A stretch of 8,639 bases of DNA from Gemmatimonadota bacterium (GTDB lineage Bacteria; Gemmatimonadota; Gemmatimonadetes; Gemmatimonadales; GWC2-71-9). Shown in pieces: positions 1-6,176 of this stretch; the first letter of the stretch is position 1, and each line of letters starts with the position of its first letter. The position numbers and the translations under genes are program-made. Under the pieces are notes generated by a model, which worked only from the letters and a program-made list of their open reading frames with translations, was not told the origin of the DNA and searched no databases. The stretch lies in the NCBI GenBank assembly GCA_003220985.1, contig QHTY01000241.1, forward strand, positions 1 to 8,639, in the 5' to 3' direction.

Positions 1-453
1 ATGTGCCGACCCGAACGCGTCGTTCACATAGAAATCGCCGAGCGCCGCGAACGTCTTCGCGAGCTCTCGATCGTTCTGTTCCTCGCCAGGCCAAAAGCGT
101 GTGTTCTCGACCAGCGCGACGCCACCGCGCGGCAGCCGCCGCGTCGCCGCCACGCCGGCCGCCGGGTCGGCAACAAACTCGACTGGGGCGCCGAGTAGTT
201 TCTCGAGCTCAGGGACGATTTGCTTCAGCGAGTACTGCGGATCCGGACCGCCCTTAGGCCGGCCGAGGTGCGACAGCAAGACCACGCGAGCGCCCTTGTC
301 GCGGAGATACCGGATCGTCGGCAGCGACGCGCGCAGCCGCGTGTCGTCGGTGACCTTGCCGTTCTTGAGCGGGACGTTGAAGTCGACCCGCACGAGCGCG
401 CGCTTGCCTTCCAGCGCCTGCGGGGGAAGATCCCGCAGGTTGTTTTTGGTCAA
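1..453 (-). CDS. pgk: Phosphoglycerate kinase, N-terminal part (cut by window edge)
   Basis: Phosphoglycerate kinase catalyses the ATP-forming step of lower glycolysis (1,3-bisphosphoglycerate + ADP to 3-phosphoglycerate + ATP) in the cytoplasm. The window holds the first 151 codons of a family usually about 390-400 residues long, and the frame stays open to base 1. Visible family signatures: VRVDFNVP near residue 20 (substrate-binding N-domain), SHLGRPKG near residue 58, ENTRF near residue 115 and NDAFGSAH at the cut end. The start is read as TTG at 453-451, because it lies directly before the conserved N-terminus and the TTGA joins it to the gap stop (TGA 452-450). A Shine-Dalgarno-like GGAAAG lies 5 nt upstream (459-464). 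It follows gap, the usual glycolytic pairing, and is probably translationally coupled to it. Identity is very secure; only the exact start is open. Confidence 0.96.
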   Translation of the reverse strand, partial: MTKNNLRDLPPQALEGKRALVRVDFNVPLKNGKVTDDTRLRASLPTIRYLRDKGARVVLLSHLGRPKGGPDPQYSLKQIVPELEKLLGAPVEFVADPAAGVAATRRLPRGGVALVENTRFWPGEEQNDRELAKTFAALGDFYVNDAFGSAH

Positions 454-1460
454 CGGCGCTTTCCGATGTACGCGAGGAGGTCGACGCAGCGTGCCGAGTA
501 GCCCATCTCGTTGTCGTACCACGACGAGACATGCACCAGCGTGCCCTCGATTACGGCCGTGGACATGCTGTCCACGACACTCGAGTAGAGGCTGCCGATG
601 TAATCGACGGAGACGAGCGGCTCGTCGCTGACGTCGAGGATGCCTTTGAGCTTCCCCGCGGCGGCTTGCTTGAACGCCGCATTCACTGCGTCCACGGTGG
701 TCGGCCGCTCGACTTCCGCCGAGAGATCGACGATCGAGACATCAGGCGTGGGCACGCGCAGCGAGATGCCGTCGATCTTTCCCTTCACTTCCGGAATGAC
801 GAGACCGGTGGCCTTCGCCGCGCCCGTGGTGGTTGGGATGATGCTGAGGGCCGCCGCGCGCGCGCGCCGCATGTCCTTGTGCGGCAGGTCGAGGATTTGC
901 TGATCGTTCGTGTAGCTGTGGACCGTCGTCATGAAGCCATGCTTGAACCCGAAATTGTCCATCACCACCTTGACGACCGGGACGAGGCAGTTCGTCGTGC
1001 ACGACGCGTTCGAGATAATGTGGTGTTTGGCCGGATCGTATTTCTCGTGATTGACGCCGATGCAGATCGTGATGTCTTCCCCTTTGGCGGGAGCGGAAAT
1101 CACGACCTTCTTCGCGCCGGCGGTCAGGTGCTTGCTGGCGCTTTCCTTGTCGGTAAAACGGCCGGTGCTCTCGAGCACCAGCTCGACGCCCAGGTCCTTC
1201 CAGGGGAGCTTCTCGGGCTCTTTGATGGCCGACACTTTGATCGACTTGCCGTTGACGATCAGCGCGTCGCCTTTGGCTTCAACGGTGCCGGGAAAGCGGC
1301 GGTGCACGGAGTCGTACTTCAGCAGGTGCGCCAGCGTCTTCGTGTCGGTGATGTCGTTCACGCCGACGAATTCGAGGTCGGTCTGTTGGGCCATGGTAGC
1401 CGCGCGCAGCACGTTGCGGCCGATGCGTCCGAAGCCGTTGATCCCTACCCGAACTGCCAT
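450..1460 (-). CDS. gap: Glyceraldehyde-3-phosphate dehydrogenase, type I
   Basis: Oxidises glyceraldehyde-3-phosphate to 1,3-bisphosphoglycerate with NAD+ in glycolysis; Pgk, encoded next, uses the product. The 336-residue length is normal. The N-terminal Rossmann fold opens with VGINGFGRIGR (5-15). Asp36 in VNDITD suggests NAD rather than NADP preference. The catalytic cysteine is Cys154 in SNASCTTNC (150-158), with partner His181 in TTVHSYT. The phosphate-binding PTTTGAAKA (209-217) and Arg235 in LRVPTPDVS follow, and the C-terminal WYDNEMGYS motif (314-322) is intact. The ATG at 1460 is preceded by a good Shine-Dalgarno (GGGGAG) and lies 10 nt after the comF stop, the only real gap in the operon. 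The end overlaps pgk by 4 nt. Nothing is degraded; this should be the active housekeeping enzyme. Confidence 0.98.
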   Translation of the reverse strand: MAVRVGINGFGRIGRNVLRAATMAQQTDLEFVGVNDITDTKTLAHLLKYDSVHRRFPGTVEAKGDALIVNGKSIKVSAIKEPEKLPWKDLGVELVLESTGRFTDKESASKHLTAGAKKVVISAPAKGEDITICIGVNHEKYDPAKHHIISNASCTTNCLVPVVKVVMDNFGFKHGFMTTVHSYTNDQQILDLPHKDMRRARAAALSIIPTTTGAAKATGLVIPEVKGKIDGISLRVPTPDVSIVDLSAEVERPTTVDAVNAAFKQAAAGKLKGILDVSDEPLVSVDYIGSLYSSVVDSMSTAVIEGTLVHVSSWYDNEMGYSARCVDLLAYIGKRR

Positions 1461-1464
1461 GTCT

Positions 1465-1470
1465 CTCCCC
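1465..1470 (-). promoter_or_regulatory. Ribosome binding site of gap
   Basis: GGGGAG on the minus strand, 4 nt before the gap ATG. It directly follows the comF TAA stop, so the run TAAGGGGAGAG carries both the stop and the ribosome site. It supports the ATG at 1460 and lets gap be initiated independently of comF translation. Confidence 0.7.
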
Positions 1471-2226
1471 TTAAGTGAAGTCTGGAATGGCGGCGCGGGC
1501 GAAGGTCACGCCCATGACTTTCGTAGCTCCGGCTTGCTCTAAAGCTCTGGCCGCCTCTGCGAGTGTCGCTCCTGTTGTGAAAACATCGTCTACCAAAACG
1601 CGTGTGGCGTGTGGCGTGTCGCGTGCGGCGTTGAGCTGTAGGCGTCTGCGCCACACGTCGAACGCCGCACGCCGCACGTCAAAGGCCCCCGCCACATTCG
1701 CCAGACGCGTGTCCGGTGTCAACGCCGTTTGCGTCGGCGTCTCCCGAGTACGAACCAGCGCGTCGAGAAGCACCGGAATCCGCCACTGTTGTGCCAGCGC
1801 GCGCGCGAGCACCTCGCTTTGATTGTAGCCGCGCTCGCGCAATCGCTTCGCGGCGAGGGGAATCGGGATCAAGGCCGACGGTCCGTCGGCGGGGGGACGC
1901 AGTCCACTCATGGCGGCCGCCAGATCGTCGGCGATGCGCGGCAGGCCGCCGTACTTGAGCGCGTGCACGGCCTGGCGGGCGCCCTCCTCCAACCACACCG
2001 CCGATCGCACGGATTGCAACGCACCCGGCCACGCGGTGCAGAGGCGACACGGGCCGAAATGGGGCTCGGGCTGCCCGCAGCGATTGCACCAAGGCGGGCG
2101 CACCATTCGCCAGCGCTTGCGGCAGACGGGACACACGACGCGGTGAGCGTCGCGCGGCGTGAGCAGCGCGTGACACACCAGGCACTCGGCCGGAAGGAGA
2201 AGCTGCTCGACCGACGCGCTAAGCAC
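1471..2226 (-). CDS. comF: ComF family phosphoribosyltransferase-like competence protein
   Basis: ComF proteins act in natural transformation, where they are needed for handling incoming single-stranded DNA. The fold is a zinc ribbon plus a type I phosphoribosyltransferase domain. In 251 residues this one shows four cysteine pairs (15/18, 32/35, 47/50, 60/63) that would bind two zinc ions. It has the conserved RGYNQSE segment (132-138) and the PRPP-binding loop VLVDDVFTTGATL (210-222). The start is GTG at 2226-2224, which overlaps the aroE stop by 8 nt (GTGCTTAG); no strong ribosome site is visible. Residues 184-208, between the conserved NVAGAF and the VLVDDV strand, are encoded by a palindromic repeat of 7-base units. 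That makes the loop longer than usual and rich in arginine. The reading frame is intact. Competence is a family inference: no other com genes lie in the window. Confidence 0.93.
   Translation of the reverse strand: MLSASVEQLLLPAECLVCHALLTPRDAHRVVCPVCRKRWRMVRPPWCNRCGQPEPHFGPCRLCTAWPGALQSVRSAVWLEEGARQAVHALKYGGLPRIADDLAAAMSGLRPPADGPSALIPIPLAAKRLRERGYNQSEVLARALAQQWRIPVLLDALVRTRETPTQTALTPDTRLANVAGAFDVRRAAFDVWRRRLQLNAARDTPHATRVLVDDVFTTGATLAEAARALEQAGATKVMGVTFARAAIPDFT
1602..1677. repeat. Inverted heptamer-repeat palindrome inside comF
   Basis: Two arms of exactly four 7-base units face each other across a 20-nt spacer. The plus-strand left arm (1602-1629) is GTGTGGC twice, then GTGTCGC and GTGCGGC. 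The right arm (1650-1677) reads, on the minus strand from its outer end, GTGCGGC twice, then GTTCGAC and GTGTGGC. Paired in register, 21 of 28 positions match, and the third unit is the divergent one in both arms. The element is translated as comF residues 184-208, a loop between conserved segments. A folded mRNA would form a long GC-rich hairpin. Confidence 0.85.
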
Positions 2227-3043
2227 GGAGCGCGCGCTGCACGGCGGCGCGCATCACCTCGGTGGGTGCGTCGGTTCCGGGAAAGAATCGCGCGAATGCG
2301 GCGGCGCCTTGCTGCACCAGCATCTCGCGTCCATCCGCAGCAACGATCCCGCGCTCGCGCAGCGCGTGGACCCAGCGCGTCTCCCCCGGCGCATACACGA
2401 GGTCCAGCGCGCGCTGGACGCCGGGGATGTGGTTCAGGTCGACCGGGAGTGGATCGTGGCCCGCAAGTCCCAGGGGGGTGGCATTGATCGCCACGTCGAC
2501 CTCGATGGGCCCCTTCGCGACACTGGTCGCCGCGCCGGTGCTGTTGGCCCACGCGACGAATGCCCTGGCGCGCCCGTCATCGCGCGAGCGTACGAAGAGT
2601 GTCGCGCCGCGATCGGCCGCGGCGACGGCCGTCGCACGCGCCGATCCCCCGGTGCCCACCACGAGCCACCGTTCTCCCTTGTGGATCGCGCCGAGTCGCT
2701 CGAGCGCGGCGCTCACGCCGATGACATCGGTGTTGTCGCCGACGACTGACCCATCTTCGGTCCAGAAGGTATTGCATGCGCCGACGCGAGCGCAGACATC
2801 CGTTTTCCGCGAGAGGGAGCGTTCCACCGCCGCCTTGTGTGGGACGGTGACGTTGCCCGCGCCCCCGATCGCCGCCTGCGCCGCCAGGAATGGGACGAGC
2901 GACGGCGCCGGGACGCGGAGCGCGACGTAGACGGCGTCGAGCCCAAGCGCGCGGCACGCGGCGTTGTGCATCGCGGGAGAGAGGGAATGGGCCACCGGAT
3001 CGCCGATGACCGTGAGGAGACGCGTTTTAGCGCTGATCTCCAC
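2219..3043 (-). CDS. aroE: Shikimate dehydrogenase (NADP+)
   Basis: Reduces 3-dehydroshikimate to shikimate in aromatic amino acid biosynthesis. From GTG 3043 the protein is 274 residues, the usual length. The substrate-binding N-terminus has SLSPAMHN (20-27). Catalytic Lys70 sits in NVTVPHK, Asn91 in ACNTF and catalytic Asp106 in GDNTD. The nucleotide loop VVGTGGSARA (128-137) and the FVRSR segment (150-154) fit NADP use. NATPLG (187-192) and the C-terminal MLVQQGAAAF are also canonical. The frame is open further upstream to about 3220, but those codons are the out-of-frame shadow of the phosphatase gene. GTG 3043, with a weak GAGAG 6 nt upstream, puts the start just before the conserved TVIGDP strand. 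It overlaps the phosphatase gene by 17 nt and comF by 8 nt. The identity is secure; the start is likely. Confidence 0.95.
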   Translation of the reverse strand: MEISAKTRLLTVIGDPVAHSLSPAMHNAACRALGLDAVYVALRVPAPSLVPFLAAQAAIGGAGNVTVPHKAAVERSLSRKTDVCARVGACNTFWTEDGSVVGDNTDVIGVSAALERLGAIHKGERWLVVGTGGSARATAVAAADRGATLFVRSRDDGRARAFVAWANSTGAATSVAKGPIEVDVAINATPLGLAGHDPLPVDLNHIPGVQRALDLVYAPGETRWVHALRERGIVAADGREMLVQQGAAAFARFFPGTDAPTEVMRAAVQRALRA

Positions 3044-3497
3044 GCTTGCTCTCAGCGGCGAGGCGGTCCGCCACCGCGGCCGCGAGGGACTCGAGCTCCT
3101 GGCATGTGTCGCGATAGACGCCGAGGTCGCCGCCGAACGGATCGCTGACCTCATCGCCGCCCTTGCCGGCGTATTCGCCCAGCACGAACACCTTGCCCTC
3201 GCCGCCGAGCTCGTCGACACGGGCGCGGTGATGCCGGGCCATCGTGAGGATCAAGTCGGCGCGCTCCACCAGCTCGCGGGTCAGCAAACGGGCGCGGTGC
3301 CCGGAGAGATCGAGGCCGCGCTCCAGGCCAACGAGGTAAGCGCCTTCGGAAGCCGGAGCGCCGTCCCAGGCGCCGGTGCCGGCCGACGTTACCGCCACCT
3401 CGAGACCGCGCTCCTTGAGCGCGCGCTCGAGCAGCGCGGCGGCGAGTGGGCTGCGGCAAATGTTGCCGGTGCAGACGAACAGGACGTTTTGGATCAT
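3027..3497 (-). CDS. Low-molecular-weight protein phosphatase (YwlE/LMW-PTP family)
   Basis: A 156-residue cysteine-based phosphatase of the usual family length. The N-terminal P-loop CTGNICRSP gives nucleophile Cys9 and phosphate-binding Arg15, and Asp119 in SDPFGGD is the general acid. The context (directly after a Sua5/TsaC gene, as ywlC and ywlE are near neighbours in Bacillus) and the DPFGG-YRDT C-terminal region resemble the arginine phosphatase YwlE. However, the residue two before Arg15 is Ile13. In YwlE this position is Thr11, which selects phosphoarginine, and Ile is typical of tyrosine phosphatases. Phosphotyrosine or another phosphoprotein substrate is therefore more likely, though unproven. 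ATG 3497 overlaps the preceding stop as ATGA, so translation is probably coupled. No kinase partner is in the window. Confidence 0.92.
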   Translation of the reverse strand: MIQNVLFVCTGNICRSPLAAALLERALKERGLEVAVTSAGTGAWDGAPASEGAYLVGLERGLDLSGHRARLLTRELVERADLILTMARHHRARVDELGGEGKVFVLGEYAGKGGDEVSDPFGGDLGVYRDTCQELESLAAAVADRLAAESKRGDQR

Positions 3498-4147
3498 GGC
3501 GCGAGACGGCCGACCGCGCGGCGCAGCTCGTGCACGCTCAACGTTCCCTCGCGCACGATTTGCGCTCGCGGCTTGGTGCAGTCAACCACCGTCGAAGGCG
3601 GTCGGTTCCCCAACACGCCGCCATCGAGCACCAGGAGCTTCCCCGCGGCGACCGCCGGCGCGAAGTCGCGGGCGATGGCGTCGGCGCCGGGTCCGGGCGG
3701 CTGGCCGGGCAGGTTTGCCGACGTCGACGTCAACGGGCCGCCGAGCGCCGCGACGAGCCGTGCGATCGCCTGATGGGAGGTCCAGCGCACGGCGATCCCG
3801 CCATCCGGGCCACGCAACAGGTCTGGCAGGCGGCCGGAGCCCCCGGGCAGCACGAGTGTGAGCGGGCCGGGCCAGAACGCCCGCGCCAACGCATCGGCGG
3901 ACGCGTTGAAGGCCAGCCCATTTGCTTCAGCCATCGCGCGATCGCTGATCAATAGAAGGAACGGCTTGCTCGCGGCGCGTCCCTTCAAGGCGGCCAGGGC
4001 GGCGACGTCCGGCTGCATGGCGCGCGAACCCAAGCCGTAGACCGTCTCGGTCGGATAGGCGAGCAGGCCTCCGCCGCGGAGATGCGCGACCACCTGGGGA
4101 ATCGCGGCGCCCACCTCCGAATCCGATTGAAATGGAAGCGGTTTCAC
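3494..4147 (-). CDS. L-threonylcarbamoyladenylate synthase (TsaC/Sua5/YwlC family)
   Basis: Makes threonylcarbamoyl-AMP from threonine, bicarbonate and ATP, the first step of the t6A37 modification of ANN-decoding tRNAs. The 217 residues cover the YrdC-like catalytic domain only. There is no separate C-terminal Sua5 domain, so the protein is TsaC-like in size. Motifs: YPTETVYGLG (31-40), the KxRxxxKP signature as KGRAASKP (55-62), FWPGPLTLVL (91-100), TSTSANLPGQP (140-150) and PSTVVDCT (184-191). The start is GTG 4147-4145, fused with the ispD stop as GTGA; the stop overlaps the next ATG as ATGA. These 4-nt overlaps on both sides point to coupled translation. The partners TsaB, TsaD and TsaE are not in the window. 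Confidence 0.95.
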   Translation of the reverse strand: MKPLPFQSDSEVGAAIPQVVAHLRGGGLLAYPTETVYGLGSRAMQPDVAALAALKGRAASKPFLLLISDRAMAEANGLAFNASADALARAFWPGPLTLVLPGGSGRLPDLLRGPDGGIAVRWTSHQAIARLVAALGGPLTSTSANLPGQPPGPGADAIARDFAPAVAAGKLLVLDGGVLGNRPPSTVVDCTKPRAQIVREGTLSVHELRRAVGRLAP

Positions 4148-4872
4148 CGCAATTCACGCGCAAGAGCCTCGGCGATGCGGAAGTCGTCGGCGGTCGTGAT
4201 CTTGACGTTGTACGGCGAATCGGGAATCAGCTCGACCGGAAAGCCGGCGCGCTCGCAGACCTCGGCGTCATCGCTCGGCGCACCGCCATTGGCGGTGACG
4301 CCGAGCCGCGCGTAGGCGTCCCGCAGCATCTGCCGCGGAAATCCCTGCGGCGTCTGCGCGCGCCAGATGCGCTCGCGATTCACCGTGTGCAGGATCCGCG
4401 GGGTCGGGCGATGCGGGCCTTCCCCAATCTCCTTGAGCGTGTCGGACGTCGGGACCGCCGCGACCGCTCCCACGCCCGCGCGTGCCCGCGCGATCACGGC
4501 ATCGATCGTCCCGCGGCTGACAAACGGCCGGGCAGCATCGTGAATGAGAATGATCGTCGCGTCCTCCGGCAACGCGGCGAGCCCGGCGCGGACCGAGTCC
4601 ACGCGCTGGGCCCCCCCGGGTACGAAGCCGAGCCGCTCGCCACGCAGCCTCGCGAGCCAGTCGGGCGGCCGCTCGGCATATCCGGGCGGCAAGGTGACGA
4701 CGACTTGGCGCACGTCCGGATGCCCGATGAAGGCCCGGAGCGCGCGGAGCAGCATCGGCACGCCGAGGATGGGACGGAATTGCTTCGGTTCCCCAGGGCC
4801 GGCGCGCACACCGGCGCCGGCAGCCACCACCACCACGCCGACGTCAGGCTGCGAGCCGACGGGTGAGCTCAC
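4144..4872 (-). CDS. ispD: 2-C-methyl-D-erythritol 4-phosphate cytidylyltransferase
   Basis: Couples CTP to MEP to form CDP-methylerythritol in the non-mevalonate isoprenoid pathway. It shows the nucleotide-binding loop AAGAGVRAGPGEPKQF (Ala replaces the usual Met after Arg), HDAARPFV, VPTSDTLKE, WRAQTPQGF, SDDAEV where TDDA is usual, and the C-terminal NVKITTADDF. From GTG 4872 it is 242 residues, slightly above the usual 220-235 because of a short N-terminal lead. The frame is open from TTG 4890. I prefer GTG 4872 because GGAGGG at 4878-4883 is 5 nt upstream. A later GTG at 4836, nearer the conserved strand, has no ribosome site. The gene overlaps the radA 3' end by 29 nt and the next gene by 4 nt. 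Identity is firm; the start is moderately sure. Confidence 0.95.
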   Translation of the reverse strand: MSSPVGSQPDVGVVVVAAGAGVRAGPGEPKQFRPILGVPMLLRALRAFIGHPDVRQVVVTLPPGYAERPPDWLARLRGERLGFVPGGAQRVDSVRAGLAALPEDATIILIHDAARPFVSRGTIDAVIARARAGVGAVAAVPTSDTLKEIGEGPHRPTPRILHTVNRERIWRAQTPQGFPRQMLRDAYARLGVTANGGAPSDDAEVCERAGFPVELIPDSPYNVKITTADDFRIAEALARELR

Positions 4873-5512
4873 CAATTCCCTCCAGCCCAATCACTTCAAG
4901 GTCTTTGCTTGTCTTCGATCGGTTCGATAGGAACACCCTACGAAAGCCTTGCCGCGCAGCCTCCGCGAGGCGCCGCTCGACACTTGCCACCGGACGGATC
5001 TCACCGCCGAGACCGACCTCGCCGAGGAACAGGGCGTCCGCCGGCACCGGCCGGTCGTGCACCGTCGACACCAGCGCCGCCAGAATCGCGAGATCGGTGG
5101 AGGGTTCGATGAGACGAACCCCTCCGGTCACGTTGACGAACACATCGAGATTCCCGAACGGCAGGCCCCCGCGGCGCTCCAACACCGCGAGAAGCAGCGC
5201 CAGGCGCCGGTGATCGAGGCCGGTGGCGACGCGCTGCGGTGTGCCGAAGCCCGCTTTCGAGGCCAGCGCCTGGATTTCGACGAGCATCGGGCGCGTGCCT
5301 TCCATCAAGGCCGTCACCGCAGAGCCGGAAGCGCCGGTGGTGCGCCCGGCGAGGAACGCTGCCGCGGGATTGGCCACTGGCTCGAGCCCGGTGCCCGTCA
5401 TGCGAAAGACGCCGATTTCATCGACCGAGCCGAAGCGGTTCTTGACGGCGCGCAGGATGCGGTGGTCGAGCGTCGTCTCGCCTTCGAAGTACAGGACGGT
5501 GTCGACGATGGC
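4844..5512 (-). CDS. radA: RadA C-terminal part, in a shifted frame
   Basis: This is the downstream half of the broken radA. The homologous frame resumes at 5512 with AIVDTVLYFEGE, followed by ILRAVKNRFG. This carries the KNRFG motif specific to RadA, needed for its DNA branch-migration activity. Then comes the Lon protease-like C-terminal domain with VEIQALASKAGFGTPQR, LALLLAVLERR, DVFVNVTGGV, a DLAILAAL helix and FLGEVGLGGEIRPV. About 222 residues are readable. The first ATG in this frame is at 5401 and has no ribosome site. If translated alone from there, the product would lack both the ATPase core and KNRFG and would be unlikely to work. The stop (TGA 4846-4844) lies inside the ispD 5' end. 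All conserved blocks after the break are intact, so the damage is recent or an assembly artefact. Confidence 0.88.
   Translation of the reverse strand, partial: AIVDTVLYFEGETTLDHRILRAVKNRFGSVDEIGVFRMTGTGLEPVANPAAAFLAGRTTGASGSAVTALMEGTRPMLVEIQALASKAGFGTPQRVATGLDHRRLALLLAVLERRGGLPFGNLDVFVNVTGGVRLIEPSTDLAILAALVSTVHDRPVPADALFLGEVGLGGEIRPVASVERRLAEAARQGFRRVFLSNRSKTSKDLEVIGLEGIGELTRRLAA
4878..4883 (-). promoter_or_regulatory. Ribosome binding site deciding the ispD start
   Basis: GGAGGG on the minus strand inside the radA 3' end, 5 nt before GTG 4872. It is among the strongest Shine-Dalgarno matches here and favours that GTG over TTG 4890 or GTG 4836. Because radA is frameshifted upstream, this site would allow ispD to be translated without coupling. 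Confidence 0.65.
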
Positions 5513-6176
5513 CCGCGATGCCGCCGCCCTTGGTGACGTGTCCGACGAGCAGCACCGCGGGACCGGATTCCTTGGCGAACCGCATCAGGCGGGCAGCGCA
5601 TTCGCGCACCTGGCCGACGTTGCCGGGCGCGCCTTCGAGTTCTTCGGTGTAGGTGGTCTGCACCGAGTCGAGCAGGACGACGCTCGATTTCAGCTGTGTC
5701 GCATGATGCAGGATCGATTCCAGCCGTGTTTCGCCGAGGACACGGATGCTGCCGGCGTCTTCTTCGAGCCGGTCGGCACGCAGCCGCAGCTGGTCGGGCG
5801 ACTCCTCGCCAGAAACGTACAGCGTCGAGATCCCCTGACTCTCGAGCCGCGCCGCGCACTGCATGAGCAACGTGGACTTCCCGATGCCCGGTTCACCGCC
5901 GACGAGGGTGACGGAGCCGGGGACGATTCCCCCGCCCAACACGAAATCGAATTCCGCCAATCCGGTGCGCCAGCGATCTCTGCCGGCGGTTGGAAGGTTG
6001 GAAAGTTGGACGGGAACTGCCGCAGTTTCCTTCCAACCTTCCAACCGTCCAGCCTTCTTCCCGACCGGTTCCTCGACCAGCGAATTCCACGCACCGCAGC
6101 TATCGCACCGACCGCCCCATTTGGGTTGATCCGCGCCGCATTCCGTGCAACGGAAGACCGACTTGCCTTTAGACAC
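5418..6176 (-). CDS. radA: RadA N-terminal part (zinc finger and ATPase core), frameshifted
   Basis: RadA/Sms is a RecA- and DnaB-like ATPase that promotes branch migration during recombinational repair and, in competent bacteria, transformation. The GTG start (6176-6174) overlaps the dnaB stop by 8 nt (GTGTCTAA). The zinc finger is Cys10-Cys13...Cys24-Cys27 with PKWGGRC. Walker A is GGEPGIGKST (93-102, Lys100) and Walker B is VVLLDSVQT (166-174). The sequence is normal to VGHVTKGGGIAG (211-222), then turns into about 30 arginine-rich, non-homologous residues before a stop at 5418. The true continuation is in another frame from 5512. Residues 41-63, the linker between zinc finger and ATPase, are encoded by a palindromic repeat, yet linker length stays near normal. 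As read, the gene is broken; if the shift is an error, the whole protein would be about 450 residues, as usual. Confidence 0.9.
   Translation of the reverse strand: MSKGKSVFRCTECGADQPKWGGRCDSCGAWNSLVEEPVGKKAGRLEGWKETAAVPVQLSNLPTAGRDRWRTGLAEFDFVLGGGIVPGSVTLVGGEPGIGKSTLLMQCAARLESQGISTLYVSGEESPDQLRLRADRLEEDAGSIRVLGETRLESILHHATQLKSSVVLLDSVQTTYTEELEGAPGNVGQVRECAARLMRFAKESGPAVLLVGHVTKGGGIAGHRRHRPVLRRRDDARPPHPARRQEPLRLGR
5510..5516 (-). other. radA: Frame break in radA (likely short deletion)
   Basis: Reading radA, the Ala221 codon (GCG, 5516-5514) is followed by one surplus base (5513) and then by the homologous frame at GCC (5512-5510). RadA proteins normally have about six more residues here, a conserved Gly-Pro-Lys-x-Leu-Glu stretch between IAG and VDTVLYFEG. 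The missing amount is thus about 17 nt, not a single base. A deletion between two GCC copies would give exactly this junction. The size is inferred from family consensus. Confidence 0.75.
5988..6054. repeat. Inverted octamer-repeat palindrome inside radA
   Basis: Left arm on the plus strand: GGTTGGAA, GGTTGGAA, AGTTGGAC (5988-6011). Right arm: TTCCAACC, TTCCAACC, GTCCAGCC (6031-6054), the inverse of the left. The centre continues the pairing through AACTGC (6015-6020) and GCAGTT (6022-6027) around a single base. The 67-bp near-perfect palindrome is translated in frame as RadA residues 41-63, between the zinc finger and the ATPase core. It shares the tandem-unit, inverted-arm design of the comF and udg elements, but not their unit sequence. 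Confidence 0.9.

Noticed and set aside
854..868. Alternating CG run in gap as possible Z-DNA or repeat
   Set aside because: It encodes the conserved Arg/Ala-rich segment of GAPDH with preferred GC-rich codons, so it needs no further explanation.
531..1478. Plus-strand open frame of 315 codons opposite gap
   Set aside because: It is the antisense shadow of a fully conserved GAPDH gene. Its composition is biased and no independent ribosome site or family motif is seen.
1602..1677. Heptamer arrays as a CRISPR array or transcription terminator
   Set aside because: There are no unique spacers between repeats, and the array lies inside an intact comF frame with no T-run after the stem, so neither reading holds.
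3044..3220. Upstream extension of the aroE frame
   Set aside because: The extra 59 codons overlap the phosphatase gene out of frame and encode an Ala/Arg/Ser-rich string unlike any AroE N-terminus. GTG 3043 fits the family length.
4826..4837. Four GTG codons in a row at the start of ispD as a slippage tract
   Set aside because: They encode the hydrophobic first strand (VVVV) before the nucleotide-binding loop, which is normal for IspD. Four units are too few to claim phase variation.
5418..5519. Programmed +1 frameshift making full RadA
   Set aside because: No slippery run or rare codon is evident, and conserved residues are missing at the junction even after a shift. A deletion explains both facts better.
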